From Ulva prolifera (lineage: Eukaryota; Chlorophyta; Ulvophyceae; Ulvales; Ulvaceae), in NCBI GenBank assembly GCA_023078555.1, contig CM041204.1, positions 158,923 to 222,922 of the forward strand: a stretch of 64,000 nt of DNA, given 5' to 3'. This document shows, piece by piece, positions 24,601-35,298 of the stretch (position 1 is the stretch's first letter; the number at the start of each line of letters is the position of its first letter). The notes below the pieces were generated by a model. The model worked only from the letters and a program-made list of their open reading frames with translations. It did not search any database and was not told the origin of the DNA. Both the position numbers and the translations under genes were made by a program.

Positions 24601-25518
24601 ACCGCAGCACGCGCGCCATGTGCAGCATGAACCTGCGCACGACCGGCACGGCGTCAGGGGGCCGCTGTCACTGCATGGTTGAGTTCATGATGCAGGTCCC
24701 TGAGGGGGGATGGGCAACTCCAAGTCACTCAGAGACGCCACGTTTGTGTGTCACGCGTAAATGGCCTCCTTTGTTTCCCCTTTGTGTTTTCAAGCTGGAC
24801 ACGGGAAGCAGCTGAGACATGCTTCCACGGTGCGCGGACAGCCATCAGCCGAGATACCTGGCGCAGACAGGGCTCCAACATGTGCACTGCTGTTTGATGT
24901 GAGCAGCAAGTGTGTTTCAAGGATAAAGGTGGCGAGGCGGGCAGCAAGTGTAAACCACCCTGTCCTGGGCAGCTGGTGCGCTCTCATGATTGGTGCCTTG
25001 GCCGCATTGGTGCATGCAGTACTAGTCCACATGGACCAGGTCCTGTGCAGACTCCTGATTCAACGCTGAGACATGAGCTGACCATCGTGCTCTTGCCCAT
25101 GACCGCTCGGCGCTGCATCCTCAGCAAGGGCCTCGTTGCCTGGATCGGCTTCACGCAGCCGCGCTTGCTCATGCTGCCCCAGCTGGGTCATGCATCTGGT
25201 TCTCATGATCCAGATGCAAGCATCCGTAGCACACAAACGTAGCGAATGAAGGGTCTGCGCGTGGCTGCGCGGACGCGGAGCGCTGCAGAACATGCAAAGA
25301 ACAGCAGCGAAGCACAAAAAGTACCAATTGATAACCCGGGGTACACACTCGAGAGAATCATGCGCATGCACGGGCTCTCACGCATGTGCATGCTGAAGAA
25401 TGGAGCAAGCTCACCTTGCCACGCACTTCCGCTCGTCATCGCGAGCCTTGTACCGCTCGTAGAAGGCATAAGCCCTCTCTGCCAAGGTAAGGAGCCTGAA
25501 TGCGATGTCCATAACCAT
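15684..25518 (-). CDS. Helical N-terminus / U-box / protein kinase / disordered tail protein
   Basis: One gene of about 1,690 codons. Predicted exons: 25518-25415 (MVMDIAFRLLTLAERAYAF), 25195-about 25083, about 24664-24464, 23531-23255, 22817-22542, 21981-21383, 19457-18835 and 18547-15684. The first exons are alpha-helical and coiled-coil-like, resembling the N-terminal bundles of MLKL/HeLo-type kinases (inference). Exon 21981-21383 holds a U-box (PVTLPCCGFVVSHLGAQ, CTLCRVPLP) and the kinase N-lobe: glycine loop GAGSQGTVFRG and lysine in VAVKVV. The donor after SELW (phase 2) joins the next exon's LVLERCECTLAEL across a 1,925-nt intron. The C-lobe has HLDVKPSNILI, DFG, PPEQ and DVYGLG, then EVPEYI...RLDPSSRPPL. 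The last exon adds about 900 Pro/Ala/Ser-rich residues. All catalytic motifs are present; a U-box beside a kinase suggests ubiquitin-ligase coupling. Phases around exons 2-4 are not fully resolved, and the long last exon may hide a further intron. Confidence 0.7.
19458..21382 (-). other. Large intron inside the kinase domain
   Basis: An intron of 1,925 nt, donor ctctg/gtgcgcc (minus strand) and acceptor gcatgcag/g, far longer than its neighbours. It carries two tandem copies of the 45-bp dispersed repeat (20608-20660 and 20689-20740). A 310-codon open frame within it (19987-20919, minus) has no recognisable domain and is treated as chance. Confidence 0.7.
20608..20740 (+). repeat. 45-bp dispersed repeat, two tandem copies
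   Basis: Two adjacent copies (20608-20660, 20689-20740) of a repeat whose consensus reads approximately tgtgtcaaggataaaggtgg then cgaggcgggcagcaccgcga. Further copies lie at 24907-24950 (+), 31096-31160 (-), 40195-40250 (-), 40660-40715 (-) and 44530-44585 (-). Confidence 0.7.
24907..24950 (+). repeat. 45-bp dispersed repeat copy
   Basis: Reads tgtgtttcaaggataaaggt followed by ggcgaggcgggcagca. It lies in an intron region of the kinase gene, on the strand opposite to the gene. Confidence 0.7.
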
Positions 25519-27588
25519 TCCCGAGGACGCAGAAGACGTCAGGCGCTAGTTAGCATGACAAGGCCATCGACGGACGTCAAGCTCATGTTGACCACTTGAC
25601 TGCGCCATGGGGACAAAAAATCATGTTGCGGATAGGTCTGAGTTCTCCAGGTGAGCTTGACCAGGTGCTCGGAACGCTGTGTGGCTCGCTACCATGTTGT
25701 TGTACTGTCGCATCGGAACCAAAGCATGCAACTCGGTACATACGACAGAGCTGCTGCTAGCATCACGGAGAGGATTGAGAATAACTCTAGATGATTGACT
25801 TTCAAAATAATAAACGTGCATCAGAGCTGCCAATCGCATAGTCTTTGATGTTTGCTGCCGGCATGTCGCCTGGCGCGAATGGTATTCGCCACTTCGGGCC
25901 TTGACCCACATTGACATATCCCTACATGCAATGTTTCAGTGTTGCCAGCTATCAGTTGCATGACACGTTGGTCAGGGCCAACGAGCCACAGCTCTGCTGC
26001 CCTTGGGGCCATTGGTCAGCTCGCAGGCGGTCGACCATCCCTGCCTTGTGCACGCATGGTCTCGATCAAGCTTGCTGATGTTGTACGTAACGGCGCCGTG
26101 GGTGAATTATCAGCCTGATTTCGGGCCGGTGCTACCGGGCTGTGAGGGGTCCCCGCGAAGTCATCATACCGGGTGCGAGCTCCACACTGTGGGAGTCCAC
26201 AGCAGAGCCACCGCGGCGTTGACCGTCACATATCTGACCTGTACACAGGTCTGCCTGTGCCGGCTTATCGGCTGCCACTCTGAACTTCAGGACGCCTGCA
26301 GGAAAGTCTCCATGCAACGCTCGGCGCCATTCTCGTGTTTGCAAGCATACAGTCTGCCCGATCTCCCGATCATATTTGCGTTCGTACGAACCGGTTTCGC
26401 GGTCCGAGACCGACAGCTTCGGTTTCGGTGTTTGTTTTCTCCCGTTCACTCTTTTATAACCATTTCGCGGTCCGAGACCGCAGCTGCACTTGAGCGCATC
26501 AGTGCTGGTGACCGATGCATCTCGGAGGCACACCATCGCGCGCGCGTTCATCTGACCACATACATCAATTGCACCGTCTCATGTACGGTCCAATACCAAG
26601 CAGAACGCCTTCTGCTGCGCAGCTGCCTGATCGCGAAGACGCCTGCGACTGCGATTACACGTCGGCGCGCAATCAAGATTCTCCCACCCGACACGCCCAT
26701 GGCCGCCGACGTTTGTCACGCTACGCGATCACAGGGCAAGGGCGAAAGCAGCTTGTGCGTCGTACAGCACTGGTACTTCCACGCGTACGTAAGCGCCCCC
26801 TCGCTCAACACCTCCGCAGCAACACAATCATAATTACATGCCTCGATGCATGTGCAAGGTCGACGCCGCACAGGGCTGCAGCCTGAGGGGCACGCACACA
26901 CATCTCATTGGTGCCTTGCTGCCTTTGTCCTTGTAACACATCTCATTGGTGCGCAATGGTGCAAAAACCGTATATATCACATATCACATATGTGACGTCA
27001 CAGCTGTCTCCCGGAGCCGGCCTCACGCGTACATGCACATGCACATGGCGCCAACTTCCGCCTCCCAACGCACGTCTGCTGCACCTGTCCTCCGAGTTTG
27101 CAACGTCAAAGCATGAGAGGCAGGCACCACCGTCGGCTCCTCATGCACGATACGGCCAAGGTCAGGCGCGCCACCTACATGCATGCATGCAGGCCACCGC
27201 CCCTGCACCCAGAACACCGTCCGGACACCGTCCAGTGTCCTGGCGCCCTGGGTGACAGGTGGCCACCTAGACTCCGCTGTCCACCAACACCAACCGCGCA
27301 CGCCAACACCAACAGATCCCACGGCTAGCCGTGCGCGGGACTCCAGCACTCGGAGTGTGCACTCTACCCCCAAGCACTACTATTAACAATTGCGGGTCTG
27401 CCGCATCGACCACGCCGCGAGGTGTGACGGCCTGGTTCGTTAGCTACCTTATATTGATCGACGATATCTCAGTAACAACCCTTCTGCTCGCTTTTACCTC
27501 GCATCTTAATAAAGAGTGCGTGCACGTGCATGCTCTGCTGCGCCATGCAGTGGCTGTCACGGAGGACTCCTAGTCAGAGCTATATAGT
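25519..27588. other. Intergenic; direct repeats
   Basis: No gene supported. An exact 17-bp direct repeat (ttcgcggtccgagaccg) occurs at about 26397 and 26464. The stretch 26975-27003 contains overlapping cacatat units and a perfect TGACGTCA palindrome. An open frame of 276 codons (26003-26833, +) shows no domain. TGCATGCATGCATGC lies at 27178. Confidence 0.45.
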
Positions 27589-28939
27589 GTGACTGAACAG
27601 CGCACGCTCTGCGGCGCCACTGCCACACGCAATGCCGACCAGAGTCCCCGCACAAATGACATCTTCGCTGAGCTGCAGTCATGCTGGCCCGCCTCCTGGC
27701 GCAACAAGGTGACCGCCCTGCCGGCCTGCCCGCAGCAGCTCTCCAAGGCCGAGACAGCCAACATCACGCATGCGGCGGTGCTTCCGCGGGGCGGCGCCAC
27801 CATCTCGAACGTCACGCTTGATCTCGGCTTCGCTGGCATCCTCGTGCTGCAGGGCACCAGCCGCACCGAGCTCCGCAATGTCGGGATTGAAGGTGTGGCT
27901 TTGTCAAGCATGTATGTGGCGCTGAAATGTCAACTTGACACGGACTGCCACCAAATGTGGCTCTTTGATCTTGCGCGCCTCTGCTGCGCCAGCACGCACG
28001 TCACCGCTCGCGCCTACTCAGTTCATGTGTAGACGCTCTACGACGCCCACAGCCGAGGATGCGCACGCCCGGTTTACGAGCTTGAGAAACTGCTCGAGGT
28101 ATTGTCTGAGGCAGGCGCATGCATGTGCAGGAGACATTCTGCTGTGCCACGGCCCGCAGTGCCACCTCACCCTCACCGACTGCACCCTCAAGGGCTGCAA
28201 GCTCATCATCGCGGAGGGCGCGACCGCCGACATCCAGCGCACGCACATCCGGGAGCACTTCTCCACCAATGCTGCCGCCTGTGTCACCAGCGGCCGCGGC
28301 ACGACCGTCCACGCCACAGACACCCACGTCTGCGTTGGCCGGGCCTTCGTCGTGCAGGACCGCGCGCAGCTGACCGGCACCGGCATGCACCTCACCGGCG
28401 TGAACGGGGTGCTGCTGACAGTTGCCGGTCCGCGCACCGAGACCACCCTCGAGCGGTCGACCTTGGAATTCTTGCACGACCAGGGCAGTCCTATTGTCGC
28501 CGCTTCGCTGCAGGTCCCCTTCCGCGGCTGCGCGGTCGAGTCGCGCGATGGCGCGGCGGTGGCGCTGAGCGGCTGCAAGCTGAAGGCGTTCCGCCGAGGC
28601 GTGCATGCCGTGCGGCACGGCCGGGTCCACCTTGAGGGGTGCGTCGCGGAGACGTTGCGCGATGACGGTACGGGCGTGTTTGCGCAGATGGGCAACGTGT
28701 CCATGAAGGCCACGCGGGTGGTAGGGTGTGGCGAGCACGGGGTGTGTGTGGGCGGCGGCGGGCCGACGATGCGAGCGCATGTGATGGCCGAGGGGTGCAC
28801 GATCGAGGGCACCTGTCAGCCGGTGTCAGTCCAGACGGACGAGTGGTCATCGGCTGAGATGCGGGACTGCGAGCTGAACGGGCAGGCTGTGAGCGCGGCG
28901 TGGTGGAGCCACATGTGGAACGCTGTTTTGACAAAGTGA
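27589..28939 (+). pseudogene. Beta-helix paralogue P1, 5'-truncated
   Basis: First of three tandem paralogues. Homology to P2 and P3 begins abruptly at about 27669 (ctgcagtcatgctggcccgc) and runs to 27892, where the donor gaag/gtgtgg matches both paralogues. Exon 3 (28131-28939) starts after gcatgtgcag and is exactly as long as in P2 (809 nt), in phase. It encodes a right-handed parallel beta-helix rich in short Cys-Gly-Thr turns (CHLTLTDCTLKGCKL, GCGEHGVCVGGG) and ends WWSHMWNAVLTK. The first exon and the first 47 codons of exon 2 found in P2 (beginning STRKIHDVAGLVSQL) are absent. Upstream sequence (27589-27668) is open but unrelated. P1 is therefore either a truncated pseudogene or a gene with a replaced 5' end. 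The coding part has no stop or frameshift. Confidence 0.75.
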
Positions 28940-28977
28940 CCAACTCAATGCTTGTCCTTGTGCAGTATGTTTGCGGC

Positions 28978-29038
28978 CATGTGGTCACTCGAGGTATAAA
29001 CCCTGCCCGGGGGGTTTGTACACTCGAGCGATCACATG
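28978..29038. repeat. 61-bp palindrome downstream of P1
   Basis: An imperfect inverted repeat starting catgtggtcactcgaggtat, ending ctcgagcgatcacatg, around a GC-rich centre (cccggggggtttg). The same 61 bp recurs 37 bp after the P2 stop at 38970-39030. In P1 it is followed by further short hairpins built from tgctctca/tgagagca (29038-29105). It could act in RNA 3'-end formation or be a mobile foldback. Confidence 0.75.
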
Positions 29039-29293
29039 CTCTCACTGATGAGAGCATGTCATCAGCATTGCTCTCATCAGTGTAAGAGCATTGCTCTCAT
29101 ACTGATGGACAGCATAGCGAAATCACCCGATACGGTTCATCATTGCTCGCTAGAGAGTCTAGTTGCTGCGGGTCTTCTCACCTGCAGAGGGGCACGAATG
29201 CAAGCAGGACTGTCAGGGTGGGCCTGTCAGGGTGGGCCTGTCAGGGTGGGCCTGTGCAGGTGGGGAGACGGGCGAATGGAGGCTGTAGACGTG

Positions 29294-29443
<150 letters not shown>

Positions 29444-30189
29444 ACGCAGTTGAGTGCAATGTCTTGGCCCAGTTCGAAGGTTCCAATTCGCCGCGAGACA
29501 AAGGCGTCAACCTGCTTGAATGAATGACGTCACATGTTACAAACAGTGTTTACAGTCGGCATTTGGGCCACGCACCCTGCGTGAATAGCGGGTGATTTTG
29601 GACCAGCGCTCGCGCGGAGCCTGACAAGCGCTCAATCACGCCGATCAGCTCTTCCCGGAACTGCCCGGGCCTGCGAGTGGTGACACCACAGCCACAGTGT
29701 TGCCTGCCTTGCAGCAGCGTGTCACCACGGTGGTCGCTCGATGCCCCCACGTTGCTCTGCTTGACAGCCATGCCATCACAGCATGCGCGGGCGAATGCAG
29801 CACGGCACGGCGGCGCAGCTGTGCTTGCCGAGCGGCCATGTGGCTGAGCACCGGTTTCGCTCTTCCCGGACCTACGCATGACCGATGAGTTTGATCATGA
29901 GTTCACGCTGTGTGTCGGGTATCTCGTGGACATGCCGCTGGCCCCTCCTCGTGCCACCGGCTCCCGGGCCCGCTGTGCATGTGGCCGCGGCATGTCCATA
30001 TAGCCACATGCGCTCAACCACGAGATGAGTTGCTCATGTCGGGGACGTGCAATTGGCGCCACAACGCCGTTGGAAGAACATGCACATTGTGCCACATCAA
30101 TTCCCACGCAGGGATGGCATCCACGTGCATCCCGGGAACAGCGAGATTTGTCCGTGCTCAGCGTGCACCCCGCAGCAGGCTCATGCCAG

Positions 30190-30220
<31 letters not shown>
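30190..30220. repeat. Poly-C tract (31 C)
   Basis: An uninterrupted run of 31 cytosines. Its exact length is likely to be uncertain in the assembly. Confidence 0.9.
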
Positions 30221-30222
<2 letters not shown>

Positions 30223-31095
30223 TGATTCATGATTCTCAACTGCCTGCCTCCCAAGCTGCGGGCCCTCCGCGCGCGGCAACTTTGCTCGTGGGGCCGTTGC
30301 ATGCCGCCCCGCCGCCGCCACCGGCCGTGCGCGGGAGGTTGCGGCGCCGATGCCGGGGGGCCGATCCAGCCGCCGAAGCCGCAACAGCTGGGCAGCGCGC
30401 GCGTCGTGTGGAGCGGCCTGAATCCGTACGTACGTGCACCCCCGGCCTACTGCCATGAATGCGTGAATGGGTTTGAGAACGGAATCCAAGAAGTCAGCCG
30501 GTGTCATGCCCGGCCCCTGTCCTGTCCTGTCCTGTACAGGACGTCCTGTAAGCCTATGCATACACACAGCTCCGTTTACCCGTCTAAAGACATCTCGCCG
30601 CTAACAGGCCATCCGGCCGCAGCGGTGAGCTGCCCCTCGGGCGCCCTCCTGCTTGACCCACCGACCGATGGCCTCTGGCTCTCGGGCTGACTTCGATGGC
30701 ATGTACGGGGAAAGTGGGGACGGCTTGGCCATGGGCACCGCATCGGCCCTAGTGCGATACGACGCACGTGCATGTCGGCTGGGCTGCGTGGCGGTCTGCC
30801 AGACTATCAGGGTGCGCTGTGGGTCTGGGGGTGGGATGGGGCAGGGTTTGGGGCGGGGGAGCCCCCCGGCAGCCGGGCGGCCCGGACAGGGGGCCTCGGG
30901 CGGCGCCTCGTCGGGCGCGGCTCTGTCGTGCGGGGACAGGTACTGTGGTGTAGGGTGCTATTTGGGTGTGTTTGGGGCGGTGTGTGTCTGTATGTGTGTG
31001 GGTGTGTAGCGATCTGGGGTTCTGTGTAGTTGGCTGGCGTGTTGTGAGTTATGTGTGTGCTGACACACGCAATTGCGTGGGCAGCTGGGTGTGTA

Positions 31096-31160
31096 CTTGA
31101 TTTGCTTGCCTTTTTCGCGGTGCTGCCCGCCTCGCCGTATTCATCCTCGCCGTATTCATC
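31096..31160 (-). repeat. 45-bp dispersed repeat copy
   Basis: On the minus strand it reads gatgaatacggcgaggcggg then cagcaccgcgaaa, with an internal 15-bp duplication (gatgaatacggcgag twice). Confidence 0.65.
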
Positions 31161-31584
31161 AACACAACTCCATTTTTCAAGCACCGAAAACACGATGGAA
31201 AGGAATCGTCATGTTTTTGTGAAGAGGTGTAGCTGCGGACCCCATGATTCGCGCGCAGCCGTGAAATGCAAACTTGACCATGAGCTTCGATCCGAATCCA
31301 AGAGAGGCGAGGTTGCCGCGATCGCTGTTTATTTCCGCCTTCGATCTGAACACGAGCGTTGCACATGTACAGCAGCACGACCAAAACGCTGTGAAGTACA
31401 TGTCGCTGACCGTGTGTTGAACCTGTCAAGCACCTGCTTCACTCGACCAACCAGACGTTTTCAAGCAGACAGTACATGGATTGAGCTGTGGTCGACGTCG
31501 CGAGCTATCGGATCCGCTACACGTGTGCAGTGTCCAAAAACATACGGCTCAGTAAATTCAGATTTACTGTACGTTTACACTAGC

Positions 31585-31649
31585 TGCCGACGACCCCACG
31601 TGCATCCAGCAAGGATTGTCCTTACTGGATACACGTGGGGTCGTCGGCG
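31585..31649. repeat. Long near-perfect hairpin (31-bp stem, 3-nt loop)
   Basis: Arm 31585-31615 pairs with 31619-31649 around a ttg loop. Only three positions do not match perfectly: one at the outer end and two C/A pairs inside. On the minus strand those two inner pairs become G-U wobbles, so a minus-strand RNA would fold almost without a break. Confidence 0.85.
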
Positions 31650-31965
31650 ACTTCAGATTGCCAAATGCGCGGGCCTCCGGAGGTAGGGCCTGAATGCATC
31701 ATACGATCGAGAAGGGTAACAGCTCCTGCAGCGCTGTATATGCGGCACCGCCTTCGAGATTATATTCTCTTTCAAAACTGAATCACTCTACAACGCACAC
31801 AAATGACTTCACTGCCTGCCGTTCACCGTGCTGGCACAGTTACATGCTGCACTCTCGAAGATGGCAGCTGGTCGAGTTCTCGCGGAAATGGGCACTTGGA
31901 CTGCCGGACACCTACAGCTGCACAGTGAAGCAGATGATACTGATACATTCATCAGCTTTTGAGTA

Positions 31966-32113
31966 GACCTCGGCGACCAACTCATCGACAGGGCTCCAGA
32001 AATGCCGGTCAGTGATGCTGAAGGCACAGAGACTGTGGCGATTGCCAACGCCTTATCAGCCAGCCCTGCCTCGGCGTGTGGCAGCGACTCATTCAAGTAT
32101 ATTCAGATCTCCC
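31966..32113 (+). repeat. Duplicated P2 5'-flank segment, left of the CACTA insertion
   Basis: It matches 43361-43500. Both read, in one frame, as Ala/Ser-rich (EGTETVAIANALSAS here, AGTEVVAIADASSATH there). The match resumes at 35299 on the other side of the transposon, with no net gap at the insertion site. Confidence 0.65.
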
Positions 32114-35100
32114 CACTACAAGAATGACTTTGGCCCGGAACTTGGTCCGGTAGCAGGCTGTGTACCGGAACGACGCCGTCTGGTTGTCCCAGGTGCTTGT
32201 TCCGGGGACCGCGGATCAGAGCTGGCACCCAGGTGTCCCGGAACATGAACATTCAACTGTTCCGGGATACTTGATCCGGTATGTGGACCCACCTGCCAGG
32301 AACACCGGTCAATCTGGTCCGGAACACGCGCTCCGGGGAACTATCATCGTGGGCGAAACTGCTGTCTTCGTGGACCCATATGCCCATGAATGTCCTATCT
32401 GCATTATGCAGCTGATGTCGGATCGACTGCACTCAGACCGATGGTGTGACTACAGCTGCAGGGCAACGTGCGTAGCAGCGGTCTGTCGACGCAGTGACGC
32501 GGTGTAGACTTGATAGATGCGGTACGGTACTCATACGTGGCACAAGAAGACATCTTGATGTATTATCTAGTGGCCATGGCGCCATGTGCGAACCTGTGCG
32601 GGTTGCTGGTCTGGGTCGCCATGTCTGCGTCTCGCGTGGCAGACCTGGCGAAAACTTGCAGGTTGTGCATACGAACGCCGGTGATTTGTCATACACATTC
32701 CTTTGAAGTCCTTCCCTGGACGTCTCGTTGACTGTCACAGCGGATGGCCAGTCCGTCACCGCGGGGCCTTGTCGCCACCTGCATGATACTGCACTTTGGC
32801 TACGCCTTCTGTCTCGGGAGATTCTGGAGATGCAACACATCGGCGGAAAGCCAAATTCGTGCTCAATATATGATATACGACTCGGCCAGGCAATGCGTAC
32901 AGGCTGCGTTCACATGTCCGTTTGCTCCGAGGCCTGTGTTGACTTTGCAGCACCAATGCAACTTCCCATCCCGCGAACAGTCTGGCCGCCGCCACGTTAA
33001 CTTTCGAGATGTTGTACTGTTTATTGATTCCGAGTATCCGATGCTGGTTTGGCTTGATCGACGCTCACATCGTCGAAAAGTGGTATCGCACCGATCCGTT
33101 TTCAAGAACAGACGTCCGCCTCAGCATGACAAGCTATAATGGGACGGACATATCTATTTAACATCGAGTGGCCATGACACATTTTCAGAGCAGATGCTTT
33201 TTGGGGGTGTGCGGTTGCCCAGCTCTTCTCCTTGCATTGGTCTCTTGCAAGAACGCAAGCTGAGAGAGCTCCTGCAGTCTTTCAAAGATGTCGGAGAGAT
33301 CAGCTTATCTCATAATATTCAAGTGTGCAAGAGGGACGAGAATTCAGATTTGCCTTCTCAAGACACAATGACGCTGCTGCTACTCTCACATAGGTATGCC
33401 TCCATCAACAATAGATCTAGCAACTGCCTCCACAGCAACTTGTTCGAAGGTGTACTACGAGGAGCAACTTAGCTTCAAGACCAGGATGCTAGTTCACTCA
33501 TGCTGATGCATACAGGTGCCCAACACTCTTGCAATCGACCACACATGATCGGCTTCGACACCAGTACCGCAAAGAGTGAGGCACCACCTTCTTCCACACA
33601 AGGTATCTTCAACACAGGGTATGCTTCTATGATGTTTACGCTGCACATTTCCAATAGTGGCACCGAATCGAGACTGACAACACACGGCTGTGTTGAATCA
33701 CACTGTTGATACATAATGGTGGGCGCAGGTCAAAGACCAGATGGCTGAGGCAGTTGTGCAGCCTGTGGCGTTTGGGATGGCTGCTCTCATAGATGCAATC
33801 ATGATGGACCTCACAGAAGCTGTACAAGGTGAGCACGTGTCTCAATCACGAGTTCCAGCCCCTCTACACAGAGATCAGATTGGTGACCCTTGCTGTGCTG
33901 GCTGATTTACTTCTCAAGGTATCTAGCTTGCAGGGAACAGCCATCATCTTCACAATGAACGTGTCCCACCACGAGCACCAGCATGCCAAGCAATTAAAGG
34001 CAGATGTCAAGCAAAAGCCGAAGCCCGACTTTCGATGTTTGATATAGTTAATTTGTGGTACGCAATATGGATACTCGGGGCGCTGTGCAACGTGAGAGCA
34101 TTGCCCAAGGGGAGGCAGGACCATGTGATGAGACGCACGCATTCTGCGACACTCGGAAGGTTGTCAGTGATGTAATGTTGCTTATGTGGTGTACATTTCG
34201 TGATATATCGTTCCTGCGTGATCACCTGCGTGTTCGCCTGCGTGTCCACAAGCATCGCCGGAACATGCCATACCCCCAAACACTCTAAATCTCTACCCCA
34301 GATTGGCTGTTCCGGGCCCGGCGGAACCAAAGAAGCGTGCGAATTAGAGCTCCAGGACGGGTGAAAATAGCAGTACATGTCAGTTATATTGTCTTGCGTT
34401 GGGTCGCTGCACGCCTGGGCTGGCGAAACGACGTCCGCCCTGTGACAACGGGGCGCCAACTGATCACACGATCATGGCCACGACAGGCTGAGAACATACA
34501 GAAGTGCACCGAAACACAGCCGCAAACAATCAGCAGGCAACTTAAATGATCAGCACGGAGAATAATCGGTCGCTGGGCCTCCTCAGCACCACCCACAAGC
34601 TGCACAAGAGCACCGTGCCCTCCAACACTGACACACGGTACATCGTATTGATGCATTGTGAGCAAACCAGGCAAGCCCATGCACCTTCACGCATTTAAAG
34701 TGGGGCACTGGGCGCGAGTAAGTGTGGACACGTCTAAATGGTGTGGTGTAGCGCACGATGCGAGTACGAAGCATCTCTGCTTCATCCGGGCGCCCGACGC
34801 GGAACATGCTACCGTTGAGTCACAGCGACACCGAAACAACACAATTAACCTTAGAGCTAAAACATCGCGTCACGAAAGTCGACCTTTGCCAGTCGCATGA
34901 CGTGCCCGCGCTGCGACAGACAGCCTACCCGCACCTGGTGCTGAGCGCACACGGGCTCGGGAAGAACGACAACAAGCGTACAAACACTCAAAATTCATCC
35001 ATATGTGCGCCCGGTTTACTCTTCACGGCAGTGGAGGTCGGCGTGGTATGAAAACTTCGCGACTGGCTTACATGCACACGAGAACACGCGCGTGTAAGCG

Positions 35101-35298
35101 TCAGTGCGCGCCGCGAAATCATGCGGGCGTGCAGCATACAACTACAACAACCTCGAACGATGTTCTCACGCCGACACCACTGCAAAGCTACTTTCCCACA
35201 CTTTGTTTGAGAGTCGCTGAACACGGCATTGTGCCCCCGGAACAGCTTCCAAAATAGTGTTCCGGTGGCCTGTTCCTGCAAAAGCCATTCTTGTAGTG
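32114..35298. mobile_element. CACTA (En/Spm-type) DNA transposon, non-autonomous
   Basis: Both ends carry the CACTA superfamily terminus: left CACTACAAGAATGACTTTGG, right end in reverse CACTACAAGAATGGCTTTTG. They are flanked by the 3-bp direct duplication ccc (32111-32113 and 35299-35301), the target-site length of this superfamily. Inside both ends the motif CCGGAAC/GTTCCGG is repeated in both orientations (about ten times in 32130-32340; also at about 34258, 34305, 35237 and 35260), like the subterminal transposase-binding repeats of En/Spm. The 3,185-bp body has no long ORF and no visible transposase, so it would depend on a partner. Two spans could be captured exons: 33730-33832, flanked by an acceptor gcgcag and a donor gtgagc, and the frame around 33250-33380 (LQERKLRELLQSFKDVG). 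Confidence 0.85.
33730..33832 (+). other. Exon-like segment inside the CACTA element
   Basis: Between gggcgcag and gtgagcac lies an open segment reading KDQMAEAVVQPVAFGMAALI and onward to a helix ending LTEAVQ. Splice-like borders and an amphipathic, stop-free reading suggest a captured host exon. No homologue is visible in the window. Confidence 0.35.

Noticed and set aside
28001-28812. Minus-strand open frames opposite exon 3 of P1 (and the same opposite P2 and P3)
   Set aside because: They recur because the sense exons are homologous; the sense frame has the beta-helix pattern and splice borders.
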